64,000 nt of DNA, from NCBI GenBank assembly GCA_028023455.1, contig JAQFVV010001012.1, positions 62,001 through 126,000 of the forward strand. The letters are read 5' to 3'. Source of the DNA: Epiperipatus broadwayi. Taxonomy: Eukaryota > Onychophora > Udeonychophora > Euonychophora > Peripatidae. The position numbers and the translations under genes were made by a program. Shown here one piece after another: positions 36,356-50,955 of the stretch; positions within the stretch are counted from its first letter, which is position 1; each line of letters opens with the position of its first letter. The notes under the pieces are model-generated. The model was not told the origin of the DNA, ran no database searches, and worked only from the letters and a program-made list of their open reading frames with translations.

Positions 36356-37725
36356 TTTGATTTTACAGGAGGAATTGTTGATAAAATATCAAATTTTGTA
36401 TAAGATTTCTTAAAGACTATTTTGAATTAGGTAAATTTTGTATTTCTTCTTTTTTTGAAGCTTTTAGTAAAATAGAGGATTTTGTTGTAGAGGATAATTG
36501 TGTTTTTGGTAGTTTAGACAATGAAAATATGTATCAATCAGTTGAAAAATTAAAAAAGTATCGATGCTTTTCTTTGAAGTTTGAAAAAAAATTGAGTGTT
36601 TTTCTGCAGCTAAGATTATTCATTATTTGCTTTTGCTATTAGAGGATTCAATGTAATTTATGTATAATGATGTGTTTTATAAAATTAAAGTGTTGGGTTA
36701 TTCCTATTTTTCCTTTAATGGGTTCTGTTTATATTCATTTTTTTGGAATGTAGTGTTATTAATCAATTTTCTTTTTCTTTAAAATTATCTGTTAGATTTA
36801 TTGATGATTGTTTGTCTATTACTCAGAAAGAAAAAAAATAGAGTTTTTCTAGATGGATTAAATGGTTTTGATTTTAGTATTAATTTTACTATTGAGGATG
36901 GTAGTTTTGATTTTTTAAAATTAAAATTTTTGGATTTAAATGTTGAGAAGGTTCATAATGTTTTATTTTGTAGTCATTTCATAAAACCTAAGAATTTGAG
37001 AAATATGATTAGCCTAATAGTTAACAGCTTTGTATGCATAAAATATCTTTATTAAATTTTTTGTTGTTGGAATAGTAGGCTTAATAACTTTAGTAATAAT
37101 GCTGATAATCAAAAAAGTCAATTTGCTGCTGATTATGTAGAATTAGGTTATAGTCATGAATTTATTAGAAGTGTTGTATTTAATAATAATTTTACAGCCA
37201 TGACACTAATAGGACAATTTTTATGATTAGTAAAGATAAAGAGTTTATGTCTTTACCATTTAAGTCATCAATATATAATTTGTTTTATAAGAATAGTCAT
37301 TTGTTAGGGGAATGAAGGTTGCATGGAAGGGTTCTGATTTGAAATCTTTACTTAATCATTCAAAACAGTCAATTGATAGTAAATCTATTCCTGGTATTGT
37401 TTATAAGATTCCATGTAGTTATAGTAAAATTTATATAGGTCAGAGGAAATTTAGCCTTAAAGAAAGGATTAAAGTTCACATAAGTTGTGTCAAACATAGC
37501 TCATAAAATATTGTTTCACAATGCAACATTTATTTTTTATGAAAAGAATGAATTAAAAAGAAGAGTAAAATAAACTTTAATGATAAAACTTCTTAATCTG
37601 AGGATATCAATCTTATGAAGACATCTTTTGATATAAAGGGAAGTTGGTTTTTGAAAAGGTCTATTTGTTTAGTAGATGAAACCATGGTCGTGTAAGGATT
37701 TTGGTAAATTTTCGATTTTTATCTA
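36356..37725 (+). pseudogene. Penelope-like element, RT to GIY-YIG, plus strand
   Basis: Nearly the same sequence as the minus copy, beginning inside the N-terminal part (GATTTTACAGGAGGAATTGT equals 36085-36066 of the minus copy). Order: FGSLDNENMYQSVE (motif A), RFIDDCLSIT (motif C, about 36795), FIKPKNLRNM, then YKIPCSYSKIYIGQ and KERIKVH (GIY-YIG, about 37400-37490). Stops and frameshifts are common. The 3' end TTTTTATCTAGTAT lies near 37725. Confidence 0.8.
37650..37697 (+). ncRNA. Hammerhead-like remnant 3' of Penelope ORF
   Basis: Possible core TTGAAAA, stem II TCTA/TAGA, GAAA, stem III CC-AT-GG, cleavage dinucleotide TC. The core box has two departures from CTGANGA. Same relative place as the remnants at 12968 and 32019. 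Confidence 0.35.
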
Positions 37726-38229
37726 GTATTTTATAGCTTTCTATTTTATTTATTACTAGTATAGTGTTAGGAAGTTTTGAATTTTCTATTTAGATATACT
37801 ATTTAATATTTTAAATTGTGTCATATGGTTTTGTGAATTTCATATTTGTATTATTTATTATTGGTTGTGATTGTATTTTTTATATTATTTAGTAATTTTA
37901 TTCATATTTTTATTATTTATTATTAATTGTTTCTATTTATATTATTATATTGTTATTAATTTGCTTTCAGTATATGGCAGATTTTGTATGATAATTTTTC
38001 TGGTGCAGAAATTTTTGAAATTAAAAAATTACTCAATATATCTAATAAAATAGAGTCTTTAAAGGCTCAGTAAATTTTCATAAGTCTTGTATGTAGGCTT
38101 TGTAATGTTTTCCCTAATTCAAGTGGATAAAAATTGGTATTATTTTCTAATTGTGATTTTATTTTAAACTTTAAAAAGTTTATTTTAAAACAAATTATTA
38201 TGCAGATTATAGGTAGTTTACCTAATTTT
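37726..38229. other. Spacer between Penelope-like copies
   Basis: T-rich. May be the 5' region or pseudo-LTR of the downstream copy, but no homologue in the window confirms it. Confidence 0.3.
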
Positions 38230-38910
38230 ATTGATAGGTTTAAAATGAATAGAAGAGGTTTAACTATTATGAGTAATTTTAATTATTCAATTTTGAATTT
38301 TTTTTTAAAGTGATTAGGATCAAATGTGAAATCACTTATAATTATAAACATTTTAAGAAGTTCAATTCGTTGATTGGAATATCTGGGAAATAGTTTTGTT
38401 AAACAAAAAGAATATAAATTGGGGTGTTTTAAAAAACGGCCTGATGTTTCATCTGTTTTAAATTTGTCTAATTATGTTTTGAATTTATCTGATTTGGTTA
38501 TTTTAGGTAACGGTCTTGGTTTTTTTTTTTTTTTTTACTAATAAAAATGTAGTTTTTGATTTTATTTCTGCTATTAAATCTAGTAGTAATATTTCTGACA
38601 AAAATAAAGTGTCTTTACAGGTTATTTTGAATAGTCAATTACTTAAAGGAGAAAAAAATTGTCTTTGCCCCTAAACAAATTAGTCTTTTTTTAAAAAAAA
38701 TTCAAGTCAATGATGTTATCTTGTTAAAAGAAGATAAAGGTGGCCAGTTTGTATTATTAAATAATATTGAATGTGGAAGTGAAGATTCTTTAAAATTAAA
38801 TAATGGAAAGTATGCTATTTAAGATTCAGATGATGGTAAAAAAATAAAATGTAAATTGATTAAAATTAAGAAAATTGTGGACAATTAAAAGGTTTTGAAA
38901 GAGCTACCAC
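38230..38910 (+). pseudogene. Penelope-like element, N-terminal fragment
   Basis: Translation gives VLNLSNYVLNLSDLVILGNG, then IKSSSNISDKNKVSLQVILN, then FFKKIQVNDVILLKEDKGG and LNNGKYAI, the N-terminal part before the RT. The last ~200 bp match the minus copy near 36150-36352. It lies 3' of the plus-strand element in the same orientation, giving a head-to-tail tandem arrangement, and is cut off near 38910. Confidence 0.75.
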
Positions 38911-39614
38911 CGTTTTTTTAATTTCTTCACTTCCTATTTTTAAAATATCGATTATATATTTATCTCAGAATTAATTGCATATCTCACTTCTTCATTAAAA
39001 TATTGAGCAATTTAAAAGATCTAGCACTTGTATGGGATACTCTGTTCTTTAGTTTCTTATTGATGTAGATTACTTCATAGAACCCTTACACATATTGTAT
39101 GATGCCATTTATCTATTTTGTAATATTTACATCTATTCTCCTTGTTGCATACATGTTTTCTATCAAATTCCAGAATATATTGTTTTACACTTATGAGATT
39201 TTTATTATCTTCAGTAGTTTTTTATTTATTGCCAATTATATCTTCTTATATTTCTCTGCTTTGAGGATAGATGCACTATTTTACGAAACTCAAAATAGTC
39301 AATTCTTCTTAATTGTTTATTTAAATATTTTTTCATATATCGTCTTTTCTCATTCAGTGACATGTGTAAGTAAACGATTTACTGATAAAGTGGTACTTTT
39401 TTATACAAGCTATATTTATTGCAATTCTTAATATTATACCACTTTTTTTTGTAATGATGGTCATCAGTATTTACTCATCATTGATCCACAGTTGAATAAG
39501 ATATTCTTATATGTAAGAGAATAAATAAATTCTATTACTGGAGTGACCTAAGACAAATGGATAGATGTATATATTATGCCAGTCAGATTTGTATGTTCAC
39601 GTAAGAAGATCTAG
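38911..39614. other. AT-rich intergenic
   Basis: The 110-codon frame at 39099-39431 is rich in Phe, Ile and Tyr as expected of AT-rich chance frames. No domain was recognised. Confidence 0.35.
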
Positions 39615-39800
39615 CATCTAGGCAAAAGTACCTTGAATCCAATCGTGTGCAAGATACACAGGTCAGGAACACTCATGAACTCTGCCCTATTTGCCTATTC
39701 CCCAGATCTATAACATTATGAGCAACAATCCCAATGACATAGACTTAATTTACTTCTCACCCGCTGGCATCGGTCATCGGAGACACAAAAAGACTCTAGG
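39615..39800. repeat. Dispersed repeat, copy 2 of 2
   Basis: AAAAGTACCTTGAATCCAAT and CTCTGCCCTATTTGCC correspond to 10480-10700. Confidence 0.5.
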
Positions 39801-39968
39801 CTAACTTATGATAGAATAACTTAATAACTAGCTATATTTTATGAGCAATGAAGGCTCATGACCTAGCATATTAATTATGTATTGAGTGGAGATCATCTAG
39901 TCATACTTAGCATAAGTAATAACTTAATATATTATATTAACTAAAAGAAAGCAATGGTATGAGTTTGA

Positions 39969-40035
39969 TATATATATATATATATATATTTAAGATTTAT
40001 TAATAACAAAATTAAGATTTATTAATAACAAAATT
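39969..40035. repeat. (TA)n and a 22-bp tandem duplication
   Basis: (TA)n at 39969-39988, then TTAAGATTTATTAATAACAAA twice in tandem. Confidence 0.85.
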
Positions 40036-41349
40036 ATGTTGGGTTGGCCGACATGAGCCTCGTAAGTATTAAATATATGTGTTTGATTCACATTTAACGA
40101 TAACATTATATTTGCGGCTATGCCAATAATATATATGTGTGATTTAACACTTTAATAGCCTGAAACACGACATCGCGGTTGTCACCTTTAGATTGCTCTA
40201 ACTCAGCCAATTTTTTTAGTTACATTGATGAAAAAATACCCATATTAAAGCTTAGAGCAAGGCCTATAAGATGCTGCCCTCTTTTGAATTATTTTACAAG
40301 TAAAAAATCAATACTAGGAGGGTTTTAAGTTGAACAAAAGGAGAAGGCCAGTTTTGATTGGTTGGATAATCTATTCCCAATCTATTCCCAATTCTTATTG
40401 GCTGATAATTCCGTTAAATATTTTTTCACCGCTAAAATGAAAATATATGTTTTGGAGTGTTTTGTTTTATTTTGTTTCATACATATTATAAATAATTTTC
40501 ATAAAATCTAATACTTCTAATAAAAAATATAGTTATTTTACAAAAGTAGTAAGGTTTTATTAACTCATAGACTGTATTAAGGTTTTATTAAAAAAATTGT
40601 ATACTTTACACAATTGTAAATTGAAAAAGAAACCCACCGTAGCAGCAATTTTTTACATTTTGTCAAGAGGTTATATTGCTCCAAGCTGTTTATTTGATTT
40701 TCAAACAAAGATGAATGATTTAGAATATTTTTCTGCCATTATAATGTATTTTTGGTGTATTTTTTTAATAATATGCTGAAAGTATAATTATTTTGAGAAA
40801 GACGTTAAGATTTTTCCTAAAAAATTCTTAAAAAAATGGTAACATGAAATCTGGGAGGGATCTAAATGACATTTTTGATGCTTCTAATTTGCTCGTAATG
40901 TTTTCTTTGATTTTTCTGCTTTTGAATATTTCTATAAAATACAAATAAAAAAATATTTTTGAAATAACTTTCATTTACTTTCCTAACATTCAAATAATTA
41001 ATATACTTTTTGAAAACAAAACTAAAATTAATATACATTAAAAGATGAAAATATTTGTATCAAAAAGTTTGTCACTTGACCAATTAAAAGTTTCAGAGTT
41101 TTACTTCGCTGGACCAATAACGAAAGTGATCTATTAAAGTGTTAATGAATTAGCGCTATTAGAATACATTACTGGAATAGTATTACACCCCCAGAGACAA
41201 AACGAACATTTACTTAATTTAAACAGATAATAATTTTACAAGCAGATACTATATTTGGTTACATTCAATATTGTGGTTAATTGGATTTATAGATAATTGA
41301 TGCGCGGGATGGGTAATGAATAATTATATAAACGATACTAAATCTATCG
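40036..41349. other. AT-rich intergenic
   Basis: Two CCAAT-type motifs in reverse (GATTGG, ATTGGC) and a repeated CTATTCCCAAT lie at 40355-40415, with no gene to attach them to. Confidence 0.3.
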
Positions 41350-41720
41350 CATTAATACTTATATTAAACTAATGGAAATATGTCTGTTTAAAGAAATCAT
41401 CTCATTACAGCTTATGACTATTTCTGGGCGACTAATAAGATATTGAAAGGTGGTGTGTGCATGGCAGCTGATTGGGTTGGTCCAATTATGGATCCTGGAG
41501 TGTGCTTCATGAATTCTAAGAACAAAGTTGACCGATTTTCTCTGCAACATAGGCAGGGTCGGTATTGAGATGAAGGGCAGCCAGCTATGTCATTATTGGG
41601 CTGGTTTTTCCAGAGCGATCCTCGTATAAAGCATGCTCATAAGACCATGGATGTCCACCAGGTGGTTTTCACAGCCTGGTTTAAGGACAGTGAGAACAAT
41701 GATGGGGCTTGACTGTGCGA
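41350..41720. other. GC-richer patch of unknown origin
   Basis: Clearly less AT-rich than its flanks, with no ORF or repeat partner in this window. Probably a decayed single-copy insertion. Confidence 0.3.
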
Positions 41721-43884
41721 TTACCTCATATGAGAAAAAAAGCACGAACATATATAAAAACGAAATGGCCTTTATGCATGTAATGCTTAAAGATATAATA
41801 TAAATATAATTCTAAAATTAAAGATTATCGAAATGTATTTATTGCCCATAAATTACAAAATATTCAGCGTAATGATATGGCTTCACTAACCAAAGATGGA
41901 TAATAATTATATTTAAATATAAAACTAAGATCTTAAGGTCCTCCTCCTCCTTACGTTGTTACTTAATATTATTCATTACTTCTTACACATTTAATAAATC
42001 TCAATTTTTGGTTAATCAATGCCCTTGTAAAAATATATAAATGATTACAAAATAAATGGGTGGTGGTAATAGCTAAGATGGATTTTACATATATAATATA
42101 ATTTAAGAATAAAAGATAGCACATTATTTAGGAAGGAGAATGTGCAAAACAGATGTCAAATCTGTTTTTCTACAGTAAACATGAAAAATATAATTAGTTT
42201 ATTTATCTAAAATCGCGAGCACCTGGGCAAGCCAAATAAGACTTGTTTTGATCAAATTATAAATTATTTACCTGGTAAATGATGAGTGGGGAAAACAAAA
42301 TGAGTTATATACTTGCGATTTTAGAATATCATTGGCATTTCTTTTAAAATATAAATACATAGATCAAATTGAAAATTGTTTGCCGCTTGGAAATAAAAGA
42401 AAAGAAAAACATTATATCGGAAACTTAATATAGATTAGTTATATAGAGTTATATAAATACATATTTTGAAGACATTTAAAATAGATGATTAAAATATAAA
42501 TATTACAGAGAAGGCAGGATTTAAGAATTACAAGCGGTCAAAGTTCTTTTACCTTGCTTATTTAGAAGAGCAGTTTCACTAGGAGCCAGTCCATCGGTAT
42601 TGTTTCACTAGATCTAGGGTAGCATTATTATTTGACAATTAGCATTTCATTTTCACTGGAAAAGTACATAAAGTTCATTGGTATGGGATGCAGAGCTTCA
42701 TTCATGGGAACAGCATATTAGAACGGAGGGACAAGGCAAAATTTCCTACTCATGACACATTGAGTGAGACTTAAAACTAGCATTGAATATGTATAGCAAC
42801 ATAGTTATTTAATGGTCTTCCTCCGTTTTTGTGTTCAAATCCAGCAGTATATATACTTTTATTTTGAAGCTGTAACTTAGCAACTACTGCTGGACATGAG
42901 GTGGTTTAAGCACTTAAGTTTCATCTGGAATAGTTTTACCGGATGCTCTTATCTAGTAAGATGTTTGAAACAATGCAAGTATGTTATCAGTTTCTCGAAC
43001 GATTGTTTTAAAATATATCTTATGATTTTAAAACAAGCTAGCATGGACAATTTCCACTAATGGGTTTATTTTATTATTACCAATTCGTAATCTTTTACTT
43101 TAATCTAAGGGGTCTTCCAGGTAATTGCTTTTTCGATAGACTTCTTAACAAGATTGCATCATTTCTGGCTACAAAATTATATATGAAAAAATAATAAGTT
43201 TCATATATAATACCTTATATATATATATATAACTATTAATTTATTCACAATCTCCTACACTGAAATATATAGATATTTATTACTTACACCCGTATATACA
43301 TGAGAATATTATTAAATAAAATATTTTAAAATTAAAATACGTACGTGTTAATGTGATTTATGTTATAATACTAATCAAAAGCAATATATATATATATATA
43401 TTATTAGCTATATATATATATATGCGTAAAGGCGGGTTTGAATACAGTTAGGTGGTAGGAGATTGGATGTGGGCTGTGAAGCAGGATCTGAGCATCAGAT
43501 CATCTGCTTCAATATGCTAGACAATATAATCACTCAACATTATAGGTCTTTATGATTCACCACTGGGAGACATTCTCTAGGCTAGCTCACAACAATAATT
43601 TATACAGCGATTTAGTCTATCTATCCTTCGTTTAATAATTAATATACCACAGTTTTATAACTCATTTCACAGCTAACATAAATCATGTCTGTTATTGATT
43701 TAGAATCGAGGAGTTGCTTTGGTATGCACTAATATATATATATATTCTAACTACCTTTAATAGTTTAATGGCTACTATGATGATAATATGTTAATGTACA
43801 TGGTCACTTTTAAGTCATATTATGTAACTTCCCATCTCTAGTTATTTATTACATTATCATTACATCTCTAAGTGATAGGTTTAT
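41721..43884. other. Intergenic with (TA)n runs
   Basis: (TA)n at about 43214-43231, 43385-43422 and 43732-43745. No gene was recognised. Confidence 0.35.
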
Positions 43885-44435
43885 GGTAAGAATCTTTTAG
43901 CAACGATGGTTAGTAGACTCTCTTCCATAAGAAAAATAATCAACCTTGGGAAACATATATAAACTTCTTCACTCAAAGAATTGACTTTTATTATTAGTGA
44001 TTTATTGGTATACTCAGAAAATTCATCTAGTAATCAATAATGCTTGGTCATATTTAATGATAATAATAACAACAATAAATTTAAGTCTTGCATTGGTGGT
44101 CGAGAGGTCAGCGCGACTGTCTTGCACATGCAGGCAGTTGCCCGGGTTGCGAGTTCGCGTCCCAGTCGATGCTATGACACTTTAAAAAACAAACAAACAG
44201 ACAAACAAAAAAAACAATAAATTTAATCTTTAAACTATGTTTTATGATCGGAATCTACTAGTTCTAATGATGCATAAGCTGTTTTTTTCACAAGAAAATC
44301 ATCAGCCTTAAGAAACATATAAACTTCTTTAATCAAAGAATTGAATTTTATTATTACTTATTAATATATACTGAAAAAATTACATAACAATCAATAAATG
44401 GGTCATATTTAATAATAACAACAACAAATATAATC
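43885..44435. repeat. ~200-bp tandem duplication split by a SINE
   Basis: 43920-44084 and 44285-44435 align: AAGAAAAT(A)ATCA, GAAACATATATAAACTTCTT, CAAAGAATTGA, TTTTATTATTA, TATACTCAGAAAA/TATACTGAAAAA, GGTCATATTTAA, AATAACAACA. The SINE sits at the end of the first copy. Confidence 0.7.
44085..44212 (+). mobile_element. tRNA-derived SINE with perfect 14-bp duplication
   Basis: TGGTCGAGAGGTCAGCGC (A-box like, Ser/Leu-type tRNA) and GAGTTCGCGTCCC (B box) stand ~45 bases apart. A (CAAA)n-like tail follows. AACAATAAATTTAA flanks it exactly at 44071-44084 and 44213-44226. It is not a working tRNA gene: the cloverleaf is not closed and the tail follows directly. The GC-rich head stands out sharply from the surroundings. 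The perfect duplication indicates a recent insertion. Confidence 0.85.
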
Positions 44436-47400
44436 TCCCCTCTATGAATTTAAACTCAATCGTTAGTGGCATATAATATGATATATTGGTAATGACACAT
44501 TTTGTAGGTGGATAGATATCTCAGATCATGGAAAATTTAAATTTCATAAGTAAACACTCGAAGCACACACATACGCGCATAATATATAACATAAAATTTA
44601 TACCTAAAATCTTTAAAAAAATAATCGAAAACCAGATAGAGAATTTTTTTTACTTAAATTATAAAGACAGGAATAATTAAAGAGACCATCTGTTTCTAAT
44701 CATAATTTTCCTCATTCTGTTCTCATTATGTTAGGTTACTAACTACTTTAAGTCTACTTCTCACTATAATAAATTTTGACCCTCATTCTCTTTCTGGTCT
44801 AAAGTAATTAATGGTTTCTTTTGAACTTTAATTGCTTACTAATGAGTTCCTTCTTTTCTCTCCTTTTTTTTAACACTGAAGTTATCTTGATCTTTAAAAT
44901 TAATTTTATATTTCTCTTTTTGTATTAATACTTAAAAAAATTGGCTTAAGTAATAGTAAATAAAACCCTTTTACAAAGAAAGTATGAAATTATTTAAAAA
45001 AAAAAAAAACTTTTTGATATACATGTTAATGTTTAAACTTTGGTGTTCACATGGGTAATTAGTAAAAACAAAGACAGAAAAAAATATATATTGTATTAAT
45101 AGATAATTGTGACTGTAAATTAAATGACATGAAAAGCTAAAGATTATGAGTGTTGCCAGGAAGAAAAGTTATTGACCAAATTAGTAATGAAAAGTATTTA
45201 AAAAATACTATTAAGAAGGAACAAAATTATAAATTATTAGATCTAAATGAAATAGAAAAATTAATAAGTAGGCATAGAAAGAAAAAAAATCTTGTATGGA
45301 TTCTGCATCTATAGACAACTATTTATATATGATGAAAACTTTAACTCTGAGATATAAATATGTGTATAAAACCACTGAACTAAGTCATAATTATGGATAT
45401 ATAGAAGATTTATTACTGAGACAATAGTTTCTTATATCCCTATTAAAATTTCATTTCTCAGTGGACTGTTAAAATAGTCAAAATATTTACACTATCATCT
45501 TCATTAGTTTCAACAATTTTCTCCATTTTTTATTCCATGCTTAATATTTTCATAACCATATCCAAACTTTAGTACATTTACATTCTTCCCTTACAATCTC
45601 AGTTTCTCTATACATACCTAATCTACCAAATATTCACTTGAGAAAAAAAAAGAAATGCCCTTTTCCGTTTGGAGTCCTTGGTTTGGTGATTTAGGGTTTG
45701 AACTAAATAACCTACAATATATTATAACCATTGTCATGGTGATGCAAACGTTATATTGTTATTAAATAATGAATAATGGCATGTGTATGCTTACTTACAC
45801 ATATACGCACTCTCTCTCTCTCACACACATATATATATAATGTATCAAAGTACATTGATATGTAATTAATTAATTATGAATTCCATGTTTAAAAATATAA
45901 AAGTTTAAAATTAAGAGAATAAAATGTAAAAACTAAAGAGCAGGGGGGAGGTGGAATTTTGTATTTAATAAAATAAACTGTAAACACTGTTTAAAATAAT
46001 AAGTTGTTTAAAATAATAAGCTGTTTAAAATAAAAATAAAAATTTTGTTTAAAAGAAGAAAAAAAAGTATTGTAATAAATAAATGATTTAATATTCTTTA
46101 AATGAATTTTTAATAAAATAATAAAGAGATTTCATTTTATCTTATAATAAAATAAATAAATATATGTGTGTATGCAATTTTTAATAAAAAATAGATGCCA
46201 GAAGCCGATTTTATTTCAGGAGATGAAGAACGCTGCTGTAAATAAAGTTTTCCATTGTTTAAAACAGTATAAATAGGTCAATTTTTGTCCATTCTTTGGT
46301 CTGACTATCTCATTTTAATAAGTATTTCTTGAAGTAATATTTCCAAAAAATGTTGCACTGTTAAAACCAACGTATTTGCAGTTGACCGAAAGCCGCTCTC
46401 TATGCATCTAAGATCTGCAATTAGTTCAGAACATGTTGAAATAGAATAAACAGACAGCAGAGTGCGGGGAATGCTAAACCAATCACGAAAATCATAACAA
46501 GTCACAGGAACCATGAAGGAATCATTTACCGGTCATCGATGAGTTAAGAAATAATTCCATTACACCGTTTCTGTCGTATATAAAAACCTAGGTAATTATT
46601 TGACTTTGATATCTAAATATTTCCGATTTCTTCTTAAAATAAATATAGACTTTATTGAAAGAACTTTTGAACTTTTTTGAATTAAACTTAAAAAAGAATA
46701 AACTTTAAAATTCAAAAGATAATATTTTGCAATAATAAAATAAGTAAAACCAGCTTTAATATTTTGAAACAATGGCATGCAAGTATGTGTGATTTGATTT
46801 ATAAAAATAAAATATGATGTAACATGTATAATTTATTTGCTAAAGTAATATATTAAAATGCTTATTTTAATCTTTTTTAAAAAAAATGTGTGTGTCTCAT
46901 TATAAGATAAAACGATTTATTTATTTTTAAAATAATATAAAAAACACTTAAATTATTTTTCTTAAAACATTTATGTTTATTTCTGATATGTGCGGGTAAG
47001 TATAAATATTTATTTTATTAATAAAAGTAGGAGTAAAAAAAATAATCAACCTACGTTTGACTCTTTGGGGTTTTTTTTTTATTTGTGTTTTGTAAAAGAA
47101 AAAGAAAAAAAGGCGGGGAAGGGGGAAAAGGAAAAAAAAAAAAAAAAAGGGAAAGTTAATAATAGTATTTTAGAAAAGATTCGTTGATTTAAATCTATAA
47201 ATGTTTTGGCATTCAGTACAATGTTGTATTAATAGTTTTAAAGGATTGAGGTATTATTTAGAATGGTTTGGGGAAAATTATTTTAGTTTTTAAAAAAAAA
47301 TAGTAAGAGCTTAGAAAAGGCAGTGTTTAAGGGATACCTTTGTTTTGTCTATTTAGTGGATGGTTAGAACCGGTTGAGCTAGCAGGGATTACAGATACCA

Positions 47401-49275
47401 AGGTGTGCTGATCAGATAAACATGCTAATTCTAATATAATTAGCTGGTGCCTAAGGGATTTTTTTTTCTTTAAAAATAATAAGTGTTTATTTGATCGGTA
47501 TATATTTGGTAGTCGAGTGTTGAATGTTATTAATAGTTCGCTATTGATAATATTTGACACTTTATCTGAAAACCAACCATTTTTCTGAAAGGGAAATTTA
47601 GGAGGACAAAATGTAAAAAAATATTAGTTAATATTTTATTTGTCAATGCTTGGTGTTTGTTGTTTCCCGTAAGTTTAATTAAGTTGAAAATTTTAAATCG
47701 TAAATTTTATAATGTTAAGAGAAGTGAAGGTAGTAAATAATATAAATTGAAGGTAGAAAGTGTTAAATAATAAATAAATAGAAGTGATAAATAGTAGTAG
47801 TTGTCTTTAATTGTTGTTCGGAGGAGGTTGGTTCATTTAATCAGGTTGGTTCAATATATATATATATATCACTAGATGGGACTTATTAAATGTTTATATG
47901 GATTTTTTAATGTAGAAATTTGGAGATAATATCCATGAAATAGAAAAACACTTTAAGATTTATGTTACTAAGAATCTATCAATTACTACTAATTGACAAT
48001 TTTTGAGGAAAGGCAAGTTTTTGTCATAATAGGTATTTGGCTGGGTGTCATTAAAACAAAAGGAAGTTTGCATTATACTTTTATATACCATTTGTATTTA
48101 TTAAAACATGCATAAATTAAAATTAACACCTTTACAAATGTCAATTTTTGAGTTCATAGGTAAATGTATAGCAACATGTTTCAAAAATGAGGTGATAAAA
48201 TAAAATATTATTCCTGAAGGACAAATAAAGAATATTTCTTCAAATTATAGAGAATAATGATTTTTTACAAGGCTTTTCACAAATGTTTTTTACCACAGGT
48301 TTTTACAATATTTTTTTACAATTTGATAACAATTTTTTAGAATGTTTTTTTTTTTACAAAAATTTTTAAATTTCTGAAATATTTGTTTCAAAAACAACAA
48401 AAATCAACTGTAAATTGCATATGACAAATACTTTTCATTTACTCTTTATTTTCTTTACTTTCCAGTTTAATCCACAAATATTTAATTTTTAAATGTGTTG
48501 CCAAATATCCTGGAGTAATGAAATCATGATGTATTATATACCCTTCTAACTGTTAAACCTTTTATCCAACATTGCAGCTTATAAATTTATTCGACATATC
48601 TTTAAAAAGAATTCAGGTGCAGATTTTAAGAAAATTAGGCAATATGTCACCTATTGTATGACAACAAACACATAATATTTGTTAAGTAATATATAGAGAT
48701 TGAAAATATCATAAATATTTTAAATTATGTGAATAAAATTGGGAATTGAATCTTAGAAAACATGTTTGTTATCTGAATTCTGATTATGGTTTTACATTAA
48801 TTTTGTAAGGAAAAACATACACTGCAGGATAACAAGTGTTCTCTGCAGAACTAAATTATATATTAAATTGTCCAAAATAAGTTCCTATTTTTTCTGTGTA
48901 TCATGCCTACTATTGTGCCAGAAATATGCATTAACATGCTAAGTGAATGGCTTCATTTACAAGTCAGATGGCATCTTGATGATATTTTAACTAAAGCTAA
49001 AATTATAAATTAAGAGTAATAAATTCTTATTATAAACTTTCAAAATCTATCAGTAGAACAGAGGTAAGATTTACTGAAGGTATCTTAGATGTTAATATTT
49101 TGAATTTTTTTATTGATAAATTTTTGATATTCCAAAAAATACATATTCGAAAGAAACCCTAGAGTTTCTAGTCGATATACAATAACATTTTGCATTGTAT
49201 TAAAATATTGGACATTATGAATTGTTATAGTGCATTAAACTAAATGAGATAAATATTAAACATATAAGTTTATAC
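44436..49275. other. Long intergenic stretch, nothing assigned
   Basis: Contents noted: (TA)n at about 45828 and 47855; a purine tract at 47093-47155 (A and G only except one C); CCAAT at about 46474 and a TATATAAAAA box at about 46577 that look like a promoter but lead to no ORF; a possible short remnant frame at about 45170-45310 (DQISNEKYLKNTIKKE) with no known match. Confidence 0.35.

Positions 49276-50955
<1,680 letters not shown>

Noticed and set aside
39099-39431. 110-codon membrane-like protein
   Set aside because: Phe/Ile/Tyr-rich composition is what AT-rich non-coding DNA gives; no domain, no start context or neighbour supports it.
44093-44170. Functional tRNA gene
   Set aside because: A and B boxes are present, but the acceptor stem does not close, an A-rich tail and perfect target duplication follow; it is a SINE.
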